Source: Talpa occidentalis (lineage: Eukaryota; Chordata; Mammalia; Eulipotyphla; Talpidae). From it: a DNA stretch of 64,000 nt. Under the pieces are notes generated by a model. It did not search any database, was not told the DNA's origin, and was given only the letters and a program-made list of their open reading frames with translations. Below, piece after piece: positions 32,750 through 44,960 of the stretch (positions within the stretch are counted from its first letter, which is position 1; each line of letters opens with the position of its first letter). The position numbers and the translations under genes were made by a program. The DNA is taken from positions 33,045,359-33,109,358 of the forward strand of contig NW_023603184.1 of the NCBI RefSeq assembly GCF_014898055.3. The letters run 5' to 3'.

Positions 32750-33235
32750 TGTTAGGGGGAAATGATGTCCTGAGCTAATCCCATACAGGCTTTGTGGACC
32801 CCACCCCCACTCCAGACTAAAGCCATCAAGACTCTGGGAAAGACAAATCCCATCACCACCAAGGGAGGGTGGCTGGGACCTGAGGGTGGAGTTGGGCAGC
32901 CAGGTTGGATATAAAAAACCAAACACGTGGGCCTTGGGCTCTCTCTCTGGCTCGGGATTGCTCGCCTCCTGGCTTCACCGCTCCTGGCTGGCGGCCAACT
33001 CTGAGAGCGCCATTTTGGGATTCCTGATGGGTGGATCGGGTAGGACTCATTTAAAACTTTGTCTCCCACTTTTCTCCCAGAGCTGTACATTTCCTCATTT
33101 CCCCTTCCCTTGTAAATAAACCTTTTATTAACCTTTTGTGTGTGCCTGCAGTAGAGCATTGATAAGTCCTTTTAAGCGCGCGGGTGAGGACCCACAGTCA
33201 GGCACCCCGTTTTGTATTGGGGTTGCTCTACAACA
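32750..33235 (+). repeat. 3' LTR
   Basis: TGTTAG...CAACA, 486 bp, with the same TATAAA and AATAAA arrangement as the 5' copy. Differences from the 5' LTR cluster in two short spots (around 32946 and 33135). Confidence 0.95.
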
Positions 33236-33301
33236 GAATTAGGTAGACTTTCCTAAAGAAATAACATTTTAAGCTTGAAAGACTGAATAAGAAAGTGATG
33301 A

Positions 33302-33599
33302 GGGCCTCCCTTGGTGGCTCAGCGGTTGAGCGCTGGGCTGCGAAGCTGCCTGCAGCCTCTGCAGCGCCGGTTCGCTCCCCAGCCACTGGGGAGGGTCCCA
33401 CATGGCGCGCAGACTTCTGCCACGCCAGCTGCTCCCCTCAGCAGTGTGCTTCGGTCCTTCTGCCTGTTCTGCTCCCCGCTCCGGCTCTGATGAATTCTCT
33501 TGCCCTCCCGCACTTCTGACTGTACCCAAGTGTTTGTATAAATAAATAAATAAATCTTAAAAAAAAGGAAAAATACATTTCATCATATTAAAAAAAAAA
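33302..33599 (+). repeat. tRNA-derived SINE, intermediate type
   Basis: Full length, 66 bp after the 3' LTR. Tail is interrupted by 'tacatttcatcatatt'. Weak target duplication near gatga. Confidence 0.85.
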
Positions 33600-33964
33600 G
33601 TATGATGAAGGTGTGAAGGCTTCGAAAGATTCCAGTGTGTTAGAGGGTAGGGCGTGACAAAAGGCTGGGGAGGTCAGTTTTATCCAGGTTGTAATAGGGT
33701 TTGTATGCTGAGGTAAGGAAATTCAGACCTACCTCCTTAGTCATGGGTGACCTGGGAGAAAACTGAGCAAGTATGTAGTTTTTACAAGGGCTATTTGGTT
33801 GTTCTGTGGGGTTTCGTATATTTCTTTTGCTTTTTAATGAAAGATCTGGCAGTTAGGGAGGCCAAAACAAATGCTTTTGGAACATACAGAGTGGAACTAA
33901 GTCCAAATTAGTGGAGGTCTAGTAAGTAGAAAGGAGAAGGGACTGAGTAAAGACATTCCTAAAA

Positions 33965-34571
33965 TGTGGGTCTGCTACTCCTAGGCAGCCTATTCGGCCG
34001 CCATTTTGTCACCTAAATAAGGTCAAAGTGGCCCGGCCAGGTAGGAACAGGAGCCCAAACCCTTAAGCCCTTCAGATCAAACAAGAGCACAAAGCTGGAT
34101 CACACTGGGAAGGTTATGCATCACAAGGTATGTCCAGAACGCCCAGAGGGCTGAGGACCGATGCATAACATGTGCATCAGGAGGTATGTCCAGAAAGCCC
34201 AGGGGGCTGAGGACTGATGCATAACATATACTCCCGATTTATACATCACGAGTATGACCGGGAATGCCTGGGGGGCCAAGGACCGATGTATGACAAGGGA
34301 CCCCAGAAGCTGATCAGTGGAGAGCCTTGTTGATAAGATTAGAACCATGGCTGGGGATTAGGGTATAGCATCAAGTAGATTAGAAGTGCCTGGAGGGCAG
34401 ACTCACAATCCCTAATCTTCTATACCCTTCCCCTTTCCTTAATCTCCCTAATCTTAAAACCAATTACATGTGTCAATAAAAGGGCCAGGATCTTGCTCTT
34501 CTGCAGCATCCTGCATTATGTAGCGTGCTCCATGACTCCCGTTTGTCAGTGTGGTGTTGCCCGACGCAACA
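33965..34571 (+). mobile_element. Solo LTR of a second retrovirus
   Basis: TG...CA, 607 bp, flanked by the 6-bp duplication ctaaaa (33959-33964 and 34572-34577). AATAAA near 34475. Contains three ~55-bp repeats in the U3 part. A 6-bp duplication is typical of class II (beta-like) retroviruses. No internal sequence remains. Confidence 0.8.
34115..34296 (+). repeat. Tandem repeats inside the solo LTR
   Basis: Three imperfect units, each with a 'gtatgtccag'-like start and a 'ggaccgatgcataaca'-like end; the third is most diverged. Such repeats in U3 often act as enhancers (family knowledge; not shown here). Confidence 0.8.
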
Positions 34572-34774
34572 CTAAAATACACAAGCAAGTCTCATAAGCA
34601 GTGACGGGAATAAGGGTGACCACCAGAAATAGCTCTCAATTTCATGTCTAGCTTGCATTTGAAATATTTGGTAGTTGAAGTCCTTTAAAAATGAACTTTG
34701 GTGGCCATGTAGACCCACTGTGACTGCACCTCCCATTCTGGAAAATGATAGCAGCCATTGGTGATTGAGAGCTA

Positions 34775-34930
34775 CTATAAACTATCTCTGTGCCAGGCAC
34801 CTTTCCTGCAATAGGTCATGTCATTCCCTCAACAACCAGGTCAGTGCCACAGATTTACAGGTTAGGCATGGTAAGTCAGTTATCCAAATTCACACAGCCA
34901 GGAAGTGGCTGAACTAGGATTTATCCTAAA
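34775..34930 (-). repeat. MIR relic
   Basis: The 'ctgtgccaggcac' and 'cacacagccaggaagtggc' blocks flank a diverged MIR core in antisense orientation. Confidence 0.65.
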
Positions 34931-35282
34931 CTGCTAAGCTTCTGCAGTCACTTAGGAATATGCTGCTTGTGAAATTGGAAGTTTATTTCAGAGTCTGGGT
35001 TTCCATACCTAGTTTTTCTTTGCTCTGTCAGGCTTTACTATCTGATTCTATATAATGCTCCATTTGTAGCAAATCACATGAGGTTAATCTGCCTAGTGGG
35101 TCCCATTAGCCCAGAGGGCTGCAAAATATAATAATGAAACTATACCCTGCCTTAGGATACTGAATTTCTCCTGGAAAGATAAAGTCTGATGTTAATCTGC
35201 TCTGAACTTCATGGGTGTGTGTAGGGTAAGGAAAAATGTCAGGCTTTTCCGCCCTCCTGCCATCAGGATAGATGATGAATCT

Positions 35283-36250
35283 GTTATAGGACAGGGAGAG
35301 GGGTAGCCCAAGCCCCGCAAACCTGCCTATTCTAAATGGGTTCTGCCATCCGCCGCATCAACACAAAACATAGGAGACTTTAATGGGAAGGAACTTTAAT
35401 AAAACTAGGAAACAATACAGGTAAGGCAAAGAGTCTAGTTTCTAAATGAAGCACCCAAAGTTACCCGTCCCCTCGTGGGTAAAAGTCCATCCAAATGGGA
35501 TTGGCCCAGAGCAAAGTCCCAAAGCCTGCCACAAGTCTAAAGCATCTTCCAGTGGGGACCCACAGCAAAGGGTCAGAAATAACCAGACAAGCCCGGAACG
35601 AAAAGAGCAAAATCAACATCAAGATAAAAACTGCCATTGTCACCTCCCCATGGGTCTCACCCACATCTGTGTCACCCAGTCTACGACCAAAAGACAAGCG
35701 CAGTTTCTTCACGTGTCTCTAGGCTCCATGCGCCTCCTCCAGGTCTCCTGGCTCCATCCTGCTTCCTTCCTCAGTCTCTTCCTGCAGCTTCTTCTCTTCC
35801 TGCTCAGCTCCACCCTCCCTTGGGTGGGGCAGGGAACCTGGAACTTCCCCCTTTCCTGGGGACCACCCTGTTACAGATCCTTGCGGTCCTGAATGCATGC
35901 CTGATGGCAGGCACCTGCAGTAGGGTGTGGGCATAGGTAGATGGGATTCACCTGGGCTGAGACTGGGCTTTTAAGGGCAGTGTCACGGGGACACCAGTAG
36001 AAGCCGAAAGAGAAGCCAAGAGAGAAGCAAAGAAGCAGAAGCAGAGATCACCGGAGAGCCCAGATAGAATGAGGATTTGCTGGGGGCTGGGAGGCCTGCC
36101 AGCCTCCCGGCCCCCCAGCACCCTTGCCTGCTGTGTACCGGGTAAATCCCAATAAAAGACCTGCAAAAACCACTGAGGACTCTGACTCCTCCTTTACCCG
36201 GTCTGCATGGGATCCTAGAAAACCTGTTCAGTGGCCAATCCTGACCCTAC
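35283..36250 (+). repeat. Possible LTR or retroviral remnant
   Basis: Starts TGTTATAGG and ends CCCTACA. AATAAA at 36151 is followed by a U5-like stretch. No clear target duplication, so the limits and the identity are uncertain. Confidence 0.35.
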
Positions 36251-37784
36251 AGTGTGATACCCACTTCAGTCTGGAAGACAAATGGTTGTTTTAACAGTCA
36301 TACTCAAAAGGGCAACCAACTGACCCAGGTTGAGGGTTTAATGCAGAAAGTGATTTCCTATGGGTACATAGACCATTTGGAGCCGTCAGTGACCCTGGGA
36401 TGGAAAGCTGCCTGTTTTAAACTTAGATTTGCTGTATCCAGTGTCAAGACTTGCAAGGGATTCCTCAGTACATTACCTCTGCCCTTTCCCAGTTTAGCTC
36501 CTTCAAGACTCAGCTGTTCTCCCAGTTCCTGAGGCCAGGGAAATCTTTGTTATTTTCAGTTCTTAAATTGACTAGGGCTGGAGCGTTGCCTGGAACCTGG
36601 TTCAGAGGTGATCAGCCTTAGTTTGTAGTCCACATCGTTGCTTGATTGTGTATTTTAATCACAGAAGTGGCTTTTGAATTCAAACTTTGTAACCAGAAAA
36701 TCCTATTTTCATACAATCCCTAAAACATACAATCAATATGGAACTACCTGTGCCAGAGATCCAGTAAACCCTCCCCGCATGCCCACTAACAACACAAACA
36801 TGAAAAACCAATCAATGTCCCTCTGGCCACCTGATGATATGCTGTATTTGTTAGGCTAGACAGCTGATAACAGGAGTAGGCTTAAGTTGAAGTGTAAGAT
36901 AAAGTCTGGCTTAAATTTTAAATGTTACTTAATCTGTAGTATTGGAAATAAATAGCGAGATAATGATTTCCCAACTTATTAACAATTACATTAAATGTGG
37001 GCCTCCTGAGCATTCTAAAAGACACAGATTGTCAGAATAGATTGAAAAACCAAGGCTCAAATCTAGGCTAGTTTTAATCACACTAGTGTCTGTACTTACT
37101 GGACTTCCCATCAAGTTTCAAACTCAGGTTCACTAGTTGTTAGGATTCAAAGACCCTTATTACGCATGTTTTTTCCTGTCTGGTTCGGGTAGCTAAATGG
37201 CTGGTGATAATAAATTTAAAAAGAATGGAAAAGGACAAGATCACTGACCATTATTATTTTTTAAATCACAGAAGTACAATTTTAAGGATTTGAATAATAC
37301 TAAATTACACAAAATAGAAAATGTTTCTAGATCCTTACTCTTAAATCTCACTCCTCCGAAGTACGTTCAGTGCATTTTCTTTCAGACATTTTTCTATGCT
37401 CTTCAAATTATTTTTCCAATCTACAACCTGAGATTTTTCTGGTGAAGAGGCATTTGGGCACACCTCTGTGCTCTTCAAAGTAAATCTTGACAATTGGGCT
37501 CATCTCCTTAGAAAAGAATCAATCAATGGTCCTATTTCTGTAAATCAAATTTTTGTGAGTTTTGGTCCTATCCACTTGGCACCTGGTAGTCCATAAAAAC
37601 AAGTTCTGCCTGGCCTGAATACAAAAACATCTTGGAATTTTACATGCACGGTCAGATTCTTGTCACCAAAGAACATTTAGCCTCAGAAATACAGGAAGCA
37701 GAGAAACTGTCTAGTATTCCAACAGGCCTTCTCAGGACTGACTGCAACCTCAGCTTCAGCAGAGACATGGTGCAGCAGAGCTGT
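36251..37784. other. Intergenic, nothing recognised
   Basis: AT-rich unique-looking sequence without coding signals. Confidence 0.5.
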
Positions 37785-37905
37785 TAGAGCATGAACTTTG
37801 GACATAGGGTTTCAGGTTCAAATTGCTCAGTAGCTGTGTGACCTTAAGTCTGTGCTAACATCTCTTCATCTATAAAATTGGCCTTCACAGGAATTATTTA
37901 AAAAT
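37785..37905 (+). repeat. MIR relic
   Basis: 'agctgtgtgaccttaagtct' followed by 'catctataaaattgg' matches the MIR core in sense orientation. Confidence 0.6.
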
Positions 37906-38101
37906 AATACAGTTCTACTTTGAGACTGTAGTTAAATTCGTAATTACTGAAGTCATTAAATGTTTGCATTTGCCTTAAGTCCTGTAGATAAAAATTCCAA
38001 TCTGTGCTGTCTGGCTTAACTATGCTAAAAGATTATTCTGGGGGGCGGGGGGAATGTGAAGATCTAATATACACAGTGCTTACAATAAGAAAGCTCTGTG
38101 T

Positions 38102-38202
38102 GGGCCTCCCCTGGTGGCGCAACAATTGAGCACTGGGCTGCGAGGCTGCCCGCAGCCTCTGCAGCGCAGGTTGGTTCCCCCGCCACCGGCGAGGGTCCCA
38201 CA
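38102..38202 (+). repeat. SINE 5' half, left unit of a composite
   Basis: tRNA-like head ending at 'gagggtcccac', followed directly by an A-run and a complete second SINE. Shares one pair of target duplications with that second unit. Confidence 0.9.
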
Positions 38203-38216
38203 AAAAAAAAAAAAGA

Positions 38217-38542
38217 GGGCCTCCCCGGTGGCGCAGCGGTTGAGCGCTGGGTTGCGATGCTGCCCGCGGCCTCTGCGGTGCCGGTTCGATCCCCGGCTGC
38301 TCCCCGGCCACCGAAGGAGGGTCCCACATGGCGCGCAGACCTCTCCTGCTGCCCGCTGCTCCCCTCAGCAGTGTGCTTCGGTCCTTCTGCCTGCTCTGCT
38401 CCCCGCTCTGGCTCTGGTGAATTCTCTCACCCTCCTGCGCTTCTGACTGTACCCAGTGCTTGTATAAAAAACAAAAAACAAACAAACAAACAAATAAATA
38501 AATAAAACATGCCTCTACAAAAAAAAAAAAAAAAAAGAAAGA
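38217..38542 (+). repeat. tRNA-derived SINE, young type, right unit of a composite
   Basis: Full-length young copy. The perfect 16-bp duplication aagaaagctctgtgtg lies at 38087-38102 (before the left unit) and 38543-38558 (after this one). Confidence 0.93.
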
Positions 38543-39178
38543 AAGAAAGCTCTGTGTGTGCAACTGTTTTAAAGGTTAGGATTAAAATCGAGTAGGAGTG
38601 ATCTGAGATTTATAAAAATATGACATCTGTTTCCTTCCCTCCAAACATGGTAGGAAGAAATTTCAGATTTTTAAGTTCTAAAGATTCCTGGAAAGAATTC
38701 TTAATAGCTTAAGGAATTCTTAAGCTACTTTTAAAATATTTTTTCACATTCCCAAGAAGCTCGAGGAAAAATATTTAAATGGGCCTTGAAGTAGAGCTTA
38801 ACTGATAGGGTTATTGCTATGATAACAGATAACTATATAAGGTACATGGAGCAGAGTCCAGCACCTACCAGGGCTGTGTGGGAGTTTGCTGTCCTTACTG
38901 CTGATAGTCTTCCCTTAAACTTGTCACACAGTCAAAGGCTCTTCTTAATTGCAGCATCTTCGTGATATCACTGTTTAGAAACCTCAATCGAAGAAAATTC
39001 CTTCAAAGAATAGTGAAGTACTTCTGTGTTTCTACCCCAACAAAAATGCCTAAATCTGGCTTCATGATTCATCTCTAATAGATTAATTACTACCCACTTG
39101 TTTGTGGAATCCTGATTCTCCATATTAGGATTTTTTAAATGAAATTACTTATTATTGATTCATACTTCAGTTGCAGTA

Positions 39179-39442
39179 CCTTTTAAAAAAGATTTATTTA
39201 TTTATACAAGCACTGGGTATAGTCAGAAGCGCAAGAGGGTGAGAGAATCCACCAGAGCCAGAGCCGGGAACAGAACAGGCAGACTGACGAAACACACTGC
39301 TGAGGGGAGCAGTGGGCGCAGCAGGAGAGGTCTGCGCGCCATGTGGGACACTCGCTGGAGGCCGGGGATCAAACCAGTGCTGCAGAGGCTGCGGGCAGCT
39401 TCACAGCCCAGTGCTCAACCACTGCGCCAGTAGAGGATGCCC
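39179..39442 (-). repeat. tRNA-derived SINE, intermediate type
   Basis: Target duplication ttcagttgcagta on both sides. Confidence 0.9.
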
Positions 39443-39619
39443 ATTCAGTTGCAGTATTCACAAAATAAATTTTCTCTACTCATTTGGGAACATGAGGAAT
39501 ATGTTTCTGTGTTCTTGTCTGGGATGTAATATATAAAGTGTAGATCAAGACAGATGCAAGTGAAAGGATACTATAAATTAGAAGCCATAATATGTTTGTT
39601 GCTTTTTTTCCTACATCTT

Positions 39620-40262
39620 TGTTAATTTTTGTACAATATTTGATTTCCCCCTTCAAGTGTAGGTCCCATAGTTCTCCCATATCACCCTAACACCATCACC
39701 ATAGTCTCTTGTTCTTTTCCTTTCCCTATTTTGACCCCTCTCTCTCCTCCTCCCCTGCTATATGCCTTAGATCTATGGTCAGTTTGCAAATTTTGTCTTC
39801 TTGACCCTTTGCTTGGTTTCCCTATATTCCACCTGTAAGTGATATAATCCAGTATTTTTCTTTTTCCTTCTGACTTATTTCGCTTAGCATAATCCCTTCC
39901 AGCTCCATTCATGTTGCTGCAAATGGCATGAGTTTATCTTTTTGATTGCTGGGTAGTATTCCATGATGTATACATACCACATCTTCTTGATTCAGTCATG
40001 TGTTTTGGGGGCATTTAGTTTGTTTCCATATCTTGGCTTTTGTAAATAGTGCTGCAATAAACATAAGAGTGTGGGTTTCCTTTTGAATCAGTGTCTTTGC
40101 ATCCTTTGGGTACATTCCTAGTAGTGGAGTCCTTGAATCATATAGTAGATCCATTTTTAGTGTTTTGAGGAGCCTCCACACAGTAGAGGTTGGACCATAG
40201 TAGTAAATAAGTGGACCATAGTGATTGGACTAGTTTGCATTCCCATCAGCAGTGTAAGAGGG
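39620..40262 (-). repeat. LINE-1 fragment, antisense
   Basis: Contains reverse-oriented L1 landmarks such as agctccattcatgttgctgc and gtgctgcaataaacataag. The fragment is diverged and has no coding capacity. Limits are approximate. Confidence 0.8.
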
Positions 40263-40724
40263 TAGAACCCATAATCTGTTTGAAATTAATGTTTAATGTT
40301 TGATATTTAGGGGAAAAAGGTGTTCTTTTTTTTTTTTTTTGGTGGGAGGGGAAGGGAAGCACATCCTATTATTATAATTAACACTTGCTAACAATTTTAT
40401 TTTAAAATAGAGGTTGCCTTAAAGTTGAGCTAAAAGAAAAAGCCAGTGAAAATATACTAAGTAAGCAGGAGAGCAGCCTTGAAACTTGGTTCAAGTGTGT
40501 AAAGGTTTCTCTTCAAAACAAGGACAATAACAGGCTTATTTAATATATCCCAAACCAAAATACAAGGTGATTTGACATCACAACAGTTACACATCACTAT
40601 TACAGCTTAGTTAGGGAAGAAGAAATTTCTTTAAAAGCATAATAGTGATCCCTTTTCCGTGTCACACAAATAGATTAGTAAAAATCTAACATGTGAGTAA
40701 ACACTGCTCTTCAGTTGAGCTGTC

Positions 40725-40915
40725 CGGTTTCAAATTTCAGCCCTGTCACTTAAGAGTTGTGGGATTACATAATCTCTCCACACCTTAGTTTCCTAATTTG
40801 TAAAATGGGCATAATAATAGTTCTTAGATAATCTGAAGTTTCAACAAGCTAATAACTATGTTTTGATTAGCACATGGCACAAATTAAGCATTCAATAAAT
40901 GTTGTTCTTATTACT
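40725..40915 (+). repeat. MIR relic
   Basis: 'ccttagtttcctaatttgta' followed by 'aaatgggcataataat' and a closing 'gcattcaataaatg' are the MIR core and 3' end. Confidence 0.75.
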
Positions 40916-41402
40916 ATATTTACTATTACTAGGTTTATTGATCCAGGCTGGCATGCAATATCAACATTGATAGGTAGCACAGGCACAAAGTAAGGGAAAG
41001 AAACTATTAATCTATTTGCCATATATTTGTGTTGCTCACTGTACATTCTTATTTAATCCTTAGAATTCATTCAACAATTATTTATGAAGCTCCCACTATG
41101 CATCAATCAAGTCCCACCTTATGAAGTCTCAGGTCATGAAAGGGCGCTGTCCTGCATGATGGGTAGAGTAGACTGTGTCCTCTTGGCACATACTTGAGAA
41201 CAAATTGAGGTTCAGGAAGTGAAATAAATTTCCTAAAAGCCCTGACTCCAACTTGGGAGTTAAGAGCTAAGATACAAATTCAGTTCTTGAATGTAAAATC
41301 TCTGCCACTGCTGACCTCTCTCTCCCTACTCCTCTCATTGCTTAGGCTATAAATAATAGTGAAAGGGAGAGTTATTTCATTTCTTTGAAATAGTTACACA
41401 CT

Positions 41403-41701
41403 GGGGCCTCCCTGATGGCCCAAGGGCTTAGGTCTCAGCACTATGAAGCTATCACCAGCCACTGTAGCACGAGTTCGATTCCCAGCCAGGGAGTTGAGCC
41501 ACATGGCACAGCAGACACATGGCTCTCCCGTCTTGCCCACTGCTCCCCTCAGCAGTGCATTTCAGTAAATCTGACTGTTCTGCTCCCCACTCTGTCTCTG
41601 TCTCTGTCTCTGCTCCCCAGAATTGTCTTACCCCCAACACCTCTTGCCTACACTCCAGCTCTTGAATGCATAAATAAATTTTAAAAATCTTTAAAAAAAA
41701 A
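41403..41701 (+). repeat. tRNA-derived SINE, old type
   Basis: Target duplication gaaatagttacaca. Has an internal ctctgt triplication ('ctctgtctctgtctctgct'). Confidence 0.88.
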
Positions 41702-41999
41702 GAAATAGTTACACAATGACAAACATGGATGGCTGTGAGGTTGAGAGACTGCCTCATTCTGAAGTGCAGGAAGGAGACAGAAGCTTGGATGTGAAGCTGC
41801 TGGAGAGAGCCACACAGGCTCAAGCTCAGCTGCTGAGAGTATGAAGTATCCATTACGCGCTAGTCCCACAGAAGAAATCAAAGCATATTTGCTGTCCTGT
41901 TTTCTCCTGGCATTTGACTTTCTAAATATTAGTTGTTTTTTTTTTTTTAGCAAAGTTATACATGCTGATCATTTAAGCAATCAAAAGCAATAAAAGGTG

Positions 42000-42660
42000 C
42001 ATAGCAAAACATCACAAGCCCCAACCCACTGCTCCCTACCCATTTCCCTTTCCATGAAATCATTCATTTTGAACTCTTTAGCTTATATTATACCATTCTT
42101 TTTTAATTTATCAATCTTGTTACCTACTGGCTCCTATTATGATTTAGTCTTCTTATACCATTACTCTATTTTCCTCTCTGTGGCCTCTCGATATAGTTAT
42201 TTCAGTTTCTTGGATAATCAATATCAGTGACTACATTTTGATGATGTAAATATAGGTTAGCGCTTCAGTTAGGGTCCTGGGAGGAAATAGATGGTGGGAG
42301 GAGATTAATAACGTGACTGCTTAGAAAGGTGTGGACTGGGAAAGTGTAGAGAGACCATATGAAAGTTCCGTGGCCTCAGTTAACACGCCTGGGCCTGAAG
42401 AGGGGCTAAGAAGTAGTTACCAGGAGAGAAAAGGAGTCAGGGACACAGCTTGTTCTAGATCCCACAGGGAGGCACCATCTCACTCTCCTCCCTCCTCCTG
42501 CCCTCTACCTGTGAAGCCAGAGGATGTGGAGCATTGCTGTATAGTTCACTCAGATTGCTGCCCCAGAACGTAGGGCAGAGTAGAGAGTGGAACTTGAACC
42601 TTCAGGGCAAAGAGAGGATGTGCAACACTGTAGCCAGCAAGGTACTAAGGTTTCCTTAAC
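42000..42660. other. Intergenic, nothing certain
   Basis: Short open frames only. 42270-42570 has the look of an old repeat but is not assigned. Confidence 0.4.
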
Positions 42661-42932
42661 TTTTTTTTTTTTTAAGATTTATTTATTTATGCATACAAGA
42701 ACTGGGGTACAGGCCAGAGTTGCGGGGGTGGGGTGAGAGGATTCACCAGAGACAGAGTAGGGAACAGAACAGGCAGATTAACTGAAGTATACTGCTGAGG
42801 GGAGCAGTGGACGAGTCAGAGTCAGGAGAGGTCTGCTGTGCCATGTGGGTAGCTCCCTGGCTGCCTGGGATTGAACTCCTGCTGATAGCTTCACAGTGCT
42901 GTGCTTAACCCCTTGTGCCACCAAGGAGGACC
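42661..42932 (-). repeat. tRNA-derived SINE, old type
   Basis: Full-length antisense copy with 'gccaccaaggagg' head end. Confidence 0.85.
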
Positions 42933-43849
42933 TGACTTTCTATTCATTGTTGTCTTTCCTGGAAAGCCTCATCACCATTACACAGAGTTTTCTAAAGTAT
43001 GGATAGCTACCTCCAGGGTACAGAGAGTATCAGATGAATGAACGTTTCAAAATTGTAATTGTTATTTATTTTAATATACAGATCTGTAAAATGTAATGTA
43101 TCAGGCCCATATTTTGCTAAGGATGAGTCCAAGTAAAACAGTGACTCTATTTAAAGAAAGCTTTACTAAATAATACAATAGGTACCATTCAGGAATGGCA
43201 AATATGGTTACAATGCCTAGTACTTGGTAACACTTATTCTGCTGAGTTATAGATGTGATCCAGAAAGGAAACTTAAGAATCACATTCCTTTCCAAGACAG
43301 CCCTTAGACCTGTGTTCTTCTCCTGCCTCGTAGTTCCTTAGGATGGAAGATATAGCCCATTACAGGTCCCCCTCCATCAGAAATTACTGTTTCTGTGAGA
43401 TGATAGTAGAAATGCTTCTGTGCTGGTTTCAACAAGCAGGTTCTGAGTTGCAGAGACTCTGTGCAGAGATATGAACTAGACCAGCAAGGCAGACCTGTAG
43501 AAACTGCCTCCCTTTTAGAGCTGCATTCCTGCTCCTAGCGGCCTCCCTTTCTTTGTACCTTGCTCACTTTACTCTGAGATTCAGGCTAAGAAGCTCAGAG
43601 GGGCTGAAAATTAAGTTAGCTGGAGTGTTCAGTTTTATAGCCTTAAGCTGACAATTGGCCGGCTCCTTACCTGTCTCAGAATTGTCCCTGGCACAGCCCA
43701 GAACAGGGCAGCTTGGGTTAGGAAGCAGGGGGCAGTCAAAAGTCTCTCTTACTCCTCCCAATGTCTCTTGTCTTATATTGGACTCTTGAGAGCTTCCCAG
43801 GAGTGTCTTCAATTAATATACCTGATTGCCCCAAGGGGCTACAGGAGAG

Positions 43850-44035
43850 AACAAACATGCACTGAGCACCTGTTTGGCCCCCTTGGAACTATACAATGAA
43901 ACCACACAACGAAGTATGAAAGCGCTACTTTCCCCACTCTACAGGGATTCCATGAGATCAAGAAACTGCTCCACCTCTCACTGTGAGTGGCAGAGCCAGG
44001 AGTCACGCCCCCAGGCAGTGTCTGGCCCCAGTGAG
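43850..44035 (-). repeat. MIR relic
   Basis: 'gagcacctg', 'ccactctacaggga' and 'gtggcagagccagga' follow in the order seen in antisense MIR. Confidence 0.5.
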
Positions 44036-44538
44036 GAAAAGGCACAAGCCAGGTCTGTCCCCTGCTCTGCTGCTGTCTGGAAATTAAATGGTGCCTCCTT
44101 CCAACCTGTGAAAAACAAAACTGAGGTTGGTCAGAGCCTTCCCACCACCTCCACCCCTCCCCACACCCTTTACCCCCTGCAAGGACTGCCTTTCTAAATC
44201 CATGCACAGGCCAGAGACCAGAAAGGATGTGGCAATGGCCAGGCAGCAAGTCCAGCTTTGGGTGGTCTGAAATGTCCATGTTGTTAGAAAAGAAAGTCCT
44301 CACCTCAAGGACTTTCAAGAAAACCCACTTCAATCTGATATTCTTGGCTTCCTCTCTTTTCTAACAAAGGAGGCCGAAACCCAGGACTGGCCTCCTTTCT
44401 TTTCTAAGACCTGTGCTTTACATCATAGACCAAGAAACATCATAAAAAATTAGGAAACTAGTAGCCCCTTCCTGGCCAGCCTGATCCTGTATGTATAACT
44501 GAGTGTAGAACTAAATAAAAAGGTGTTCCTCTTAATGA

Positions 44539-44593
44539 ATAAATAAATAAAATCATAAATAAATAAAATCATAAATAAATAAATAAATAAATG
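44539..44593 (+). repeat. AAAT tetranucleotide repeat
   Basis: AAAT units broken twice by 'atcat'. Confidence 0.9.
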
Positions 44594-44859
44594 AGGTGGC
44601 TATGGCAGACATTAAGTGCAGGTTCTAGAATACCTTCACCTGAGGAAGAGGTCATAGGGTCAGGTTAGACATGAGGGCAGGGCTGAGGAGAATTCTATGA
44701 ACCAGTAATAGCCCAAACTAGATGAAACAAACTGTCAGAGAGTAACCAAAAACTTGCCTTTCTTCTCAGCTCATTTCCTGAGCTAGGCATATAGTTTATT
44801 GAGCAATTTCCCTGAGTCAGTTCCTCCTGTTGGCATTCGCCCTCTTAGGTGGGATTACT

Positions 44860-44960
44860 TTTCCTATTGTACAGATGCACAAGGCTTAGAAAGTTAAGTG
44901 ACTTGCCCAGACATATTCAAGCAGTAGGAGCAGAGTCAGGGCTTTAACCAAATCAGGCTC
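44860..44960 (-). repeat. MIR relic
   Basis: 'gtacagatgcacaaggctta' with 'agtgacttgcccag' is an antisense MIR core. Confidence 0.6.

Larger units (their letters stand above)
23882..33235 (+). mobile_element. Endogenous retrovirus, gammaretrovirus-like, defective, apparently env-less
   Basis: Order: 5' LTR, primer site, gag, arginine-rich repeat, protease, RT, RNase H, integrase, ~2 kb without recognisable env, polypurine tract, 3' LTR. The 4-bp duplication gaat (23878-23881 and 33236-33239) and single CX2CX4HX4C knuckle fit class I (gamma-like) retroviruses. The two 486-bp LTRs differ at about twelve positions (~2.5%), which points to a few million years of age at ordinary mammalian neutral rates (inference). 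Three SINEs, several frameshifts and a pol deletion make it unable to produce full Gag or Pol. Confidence 0.95.

Noticed and set aside
32740..33159. Minus-strand open frames inside the LTRs (for example 32752-33159 and 23884-24222)
   Set aside because: The same frame appears in both LTRs only because the LTRs are copies; no sign of selection.
44539..44593. CRISPR-like or other phage/bacterial arrays
   Set aside because: Only microsatellites and mammalian interspersed repeats are seen; no spacer-repeat pattern.
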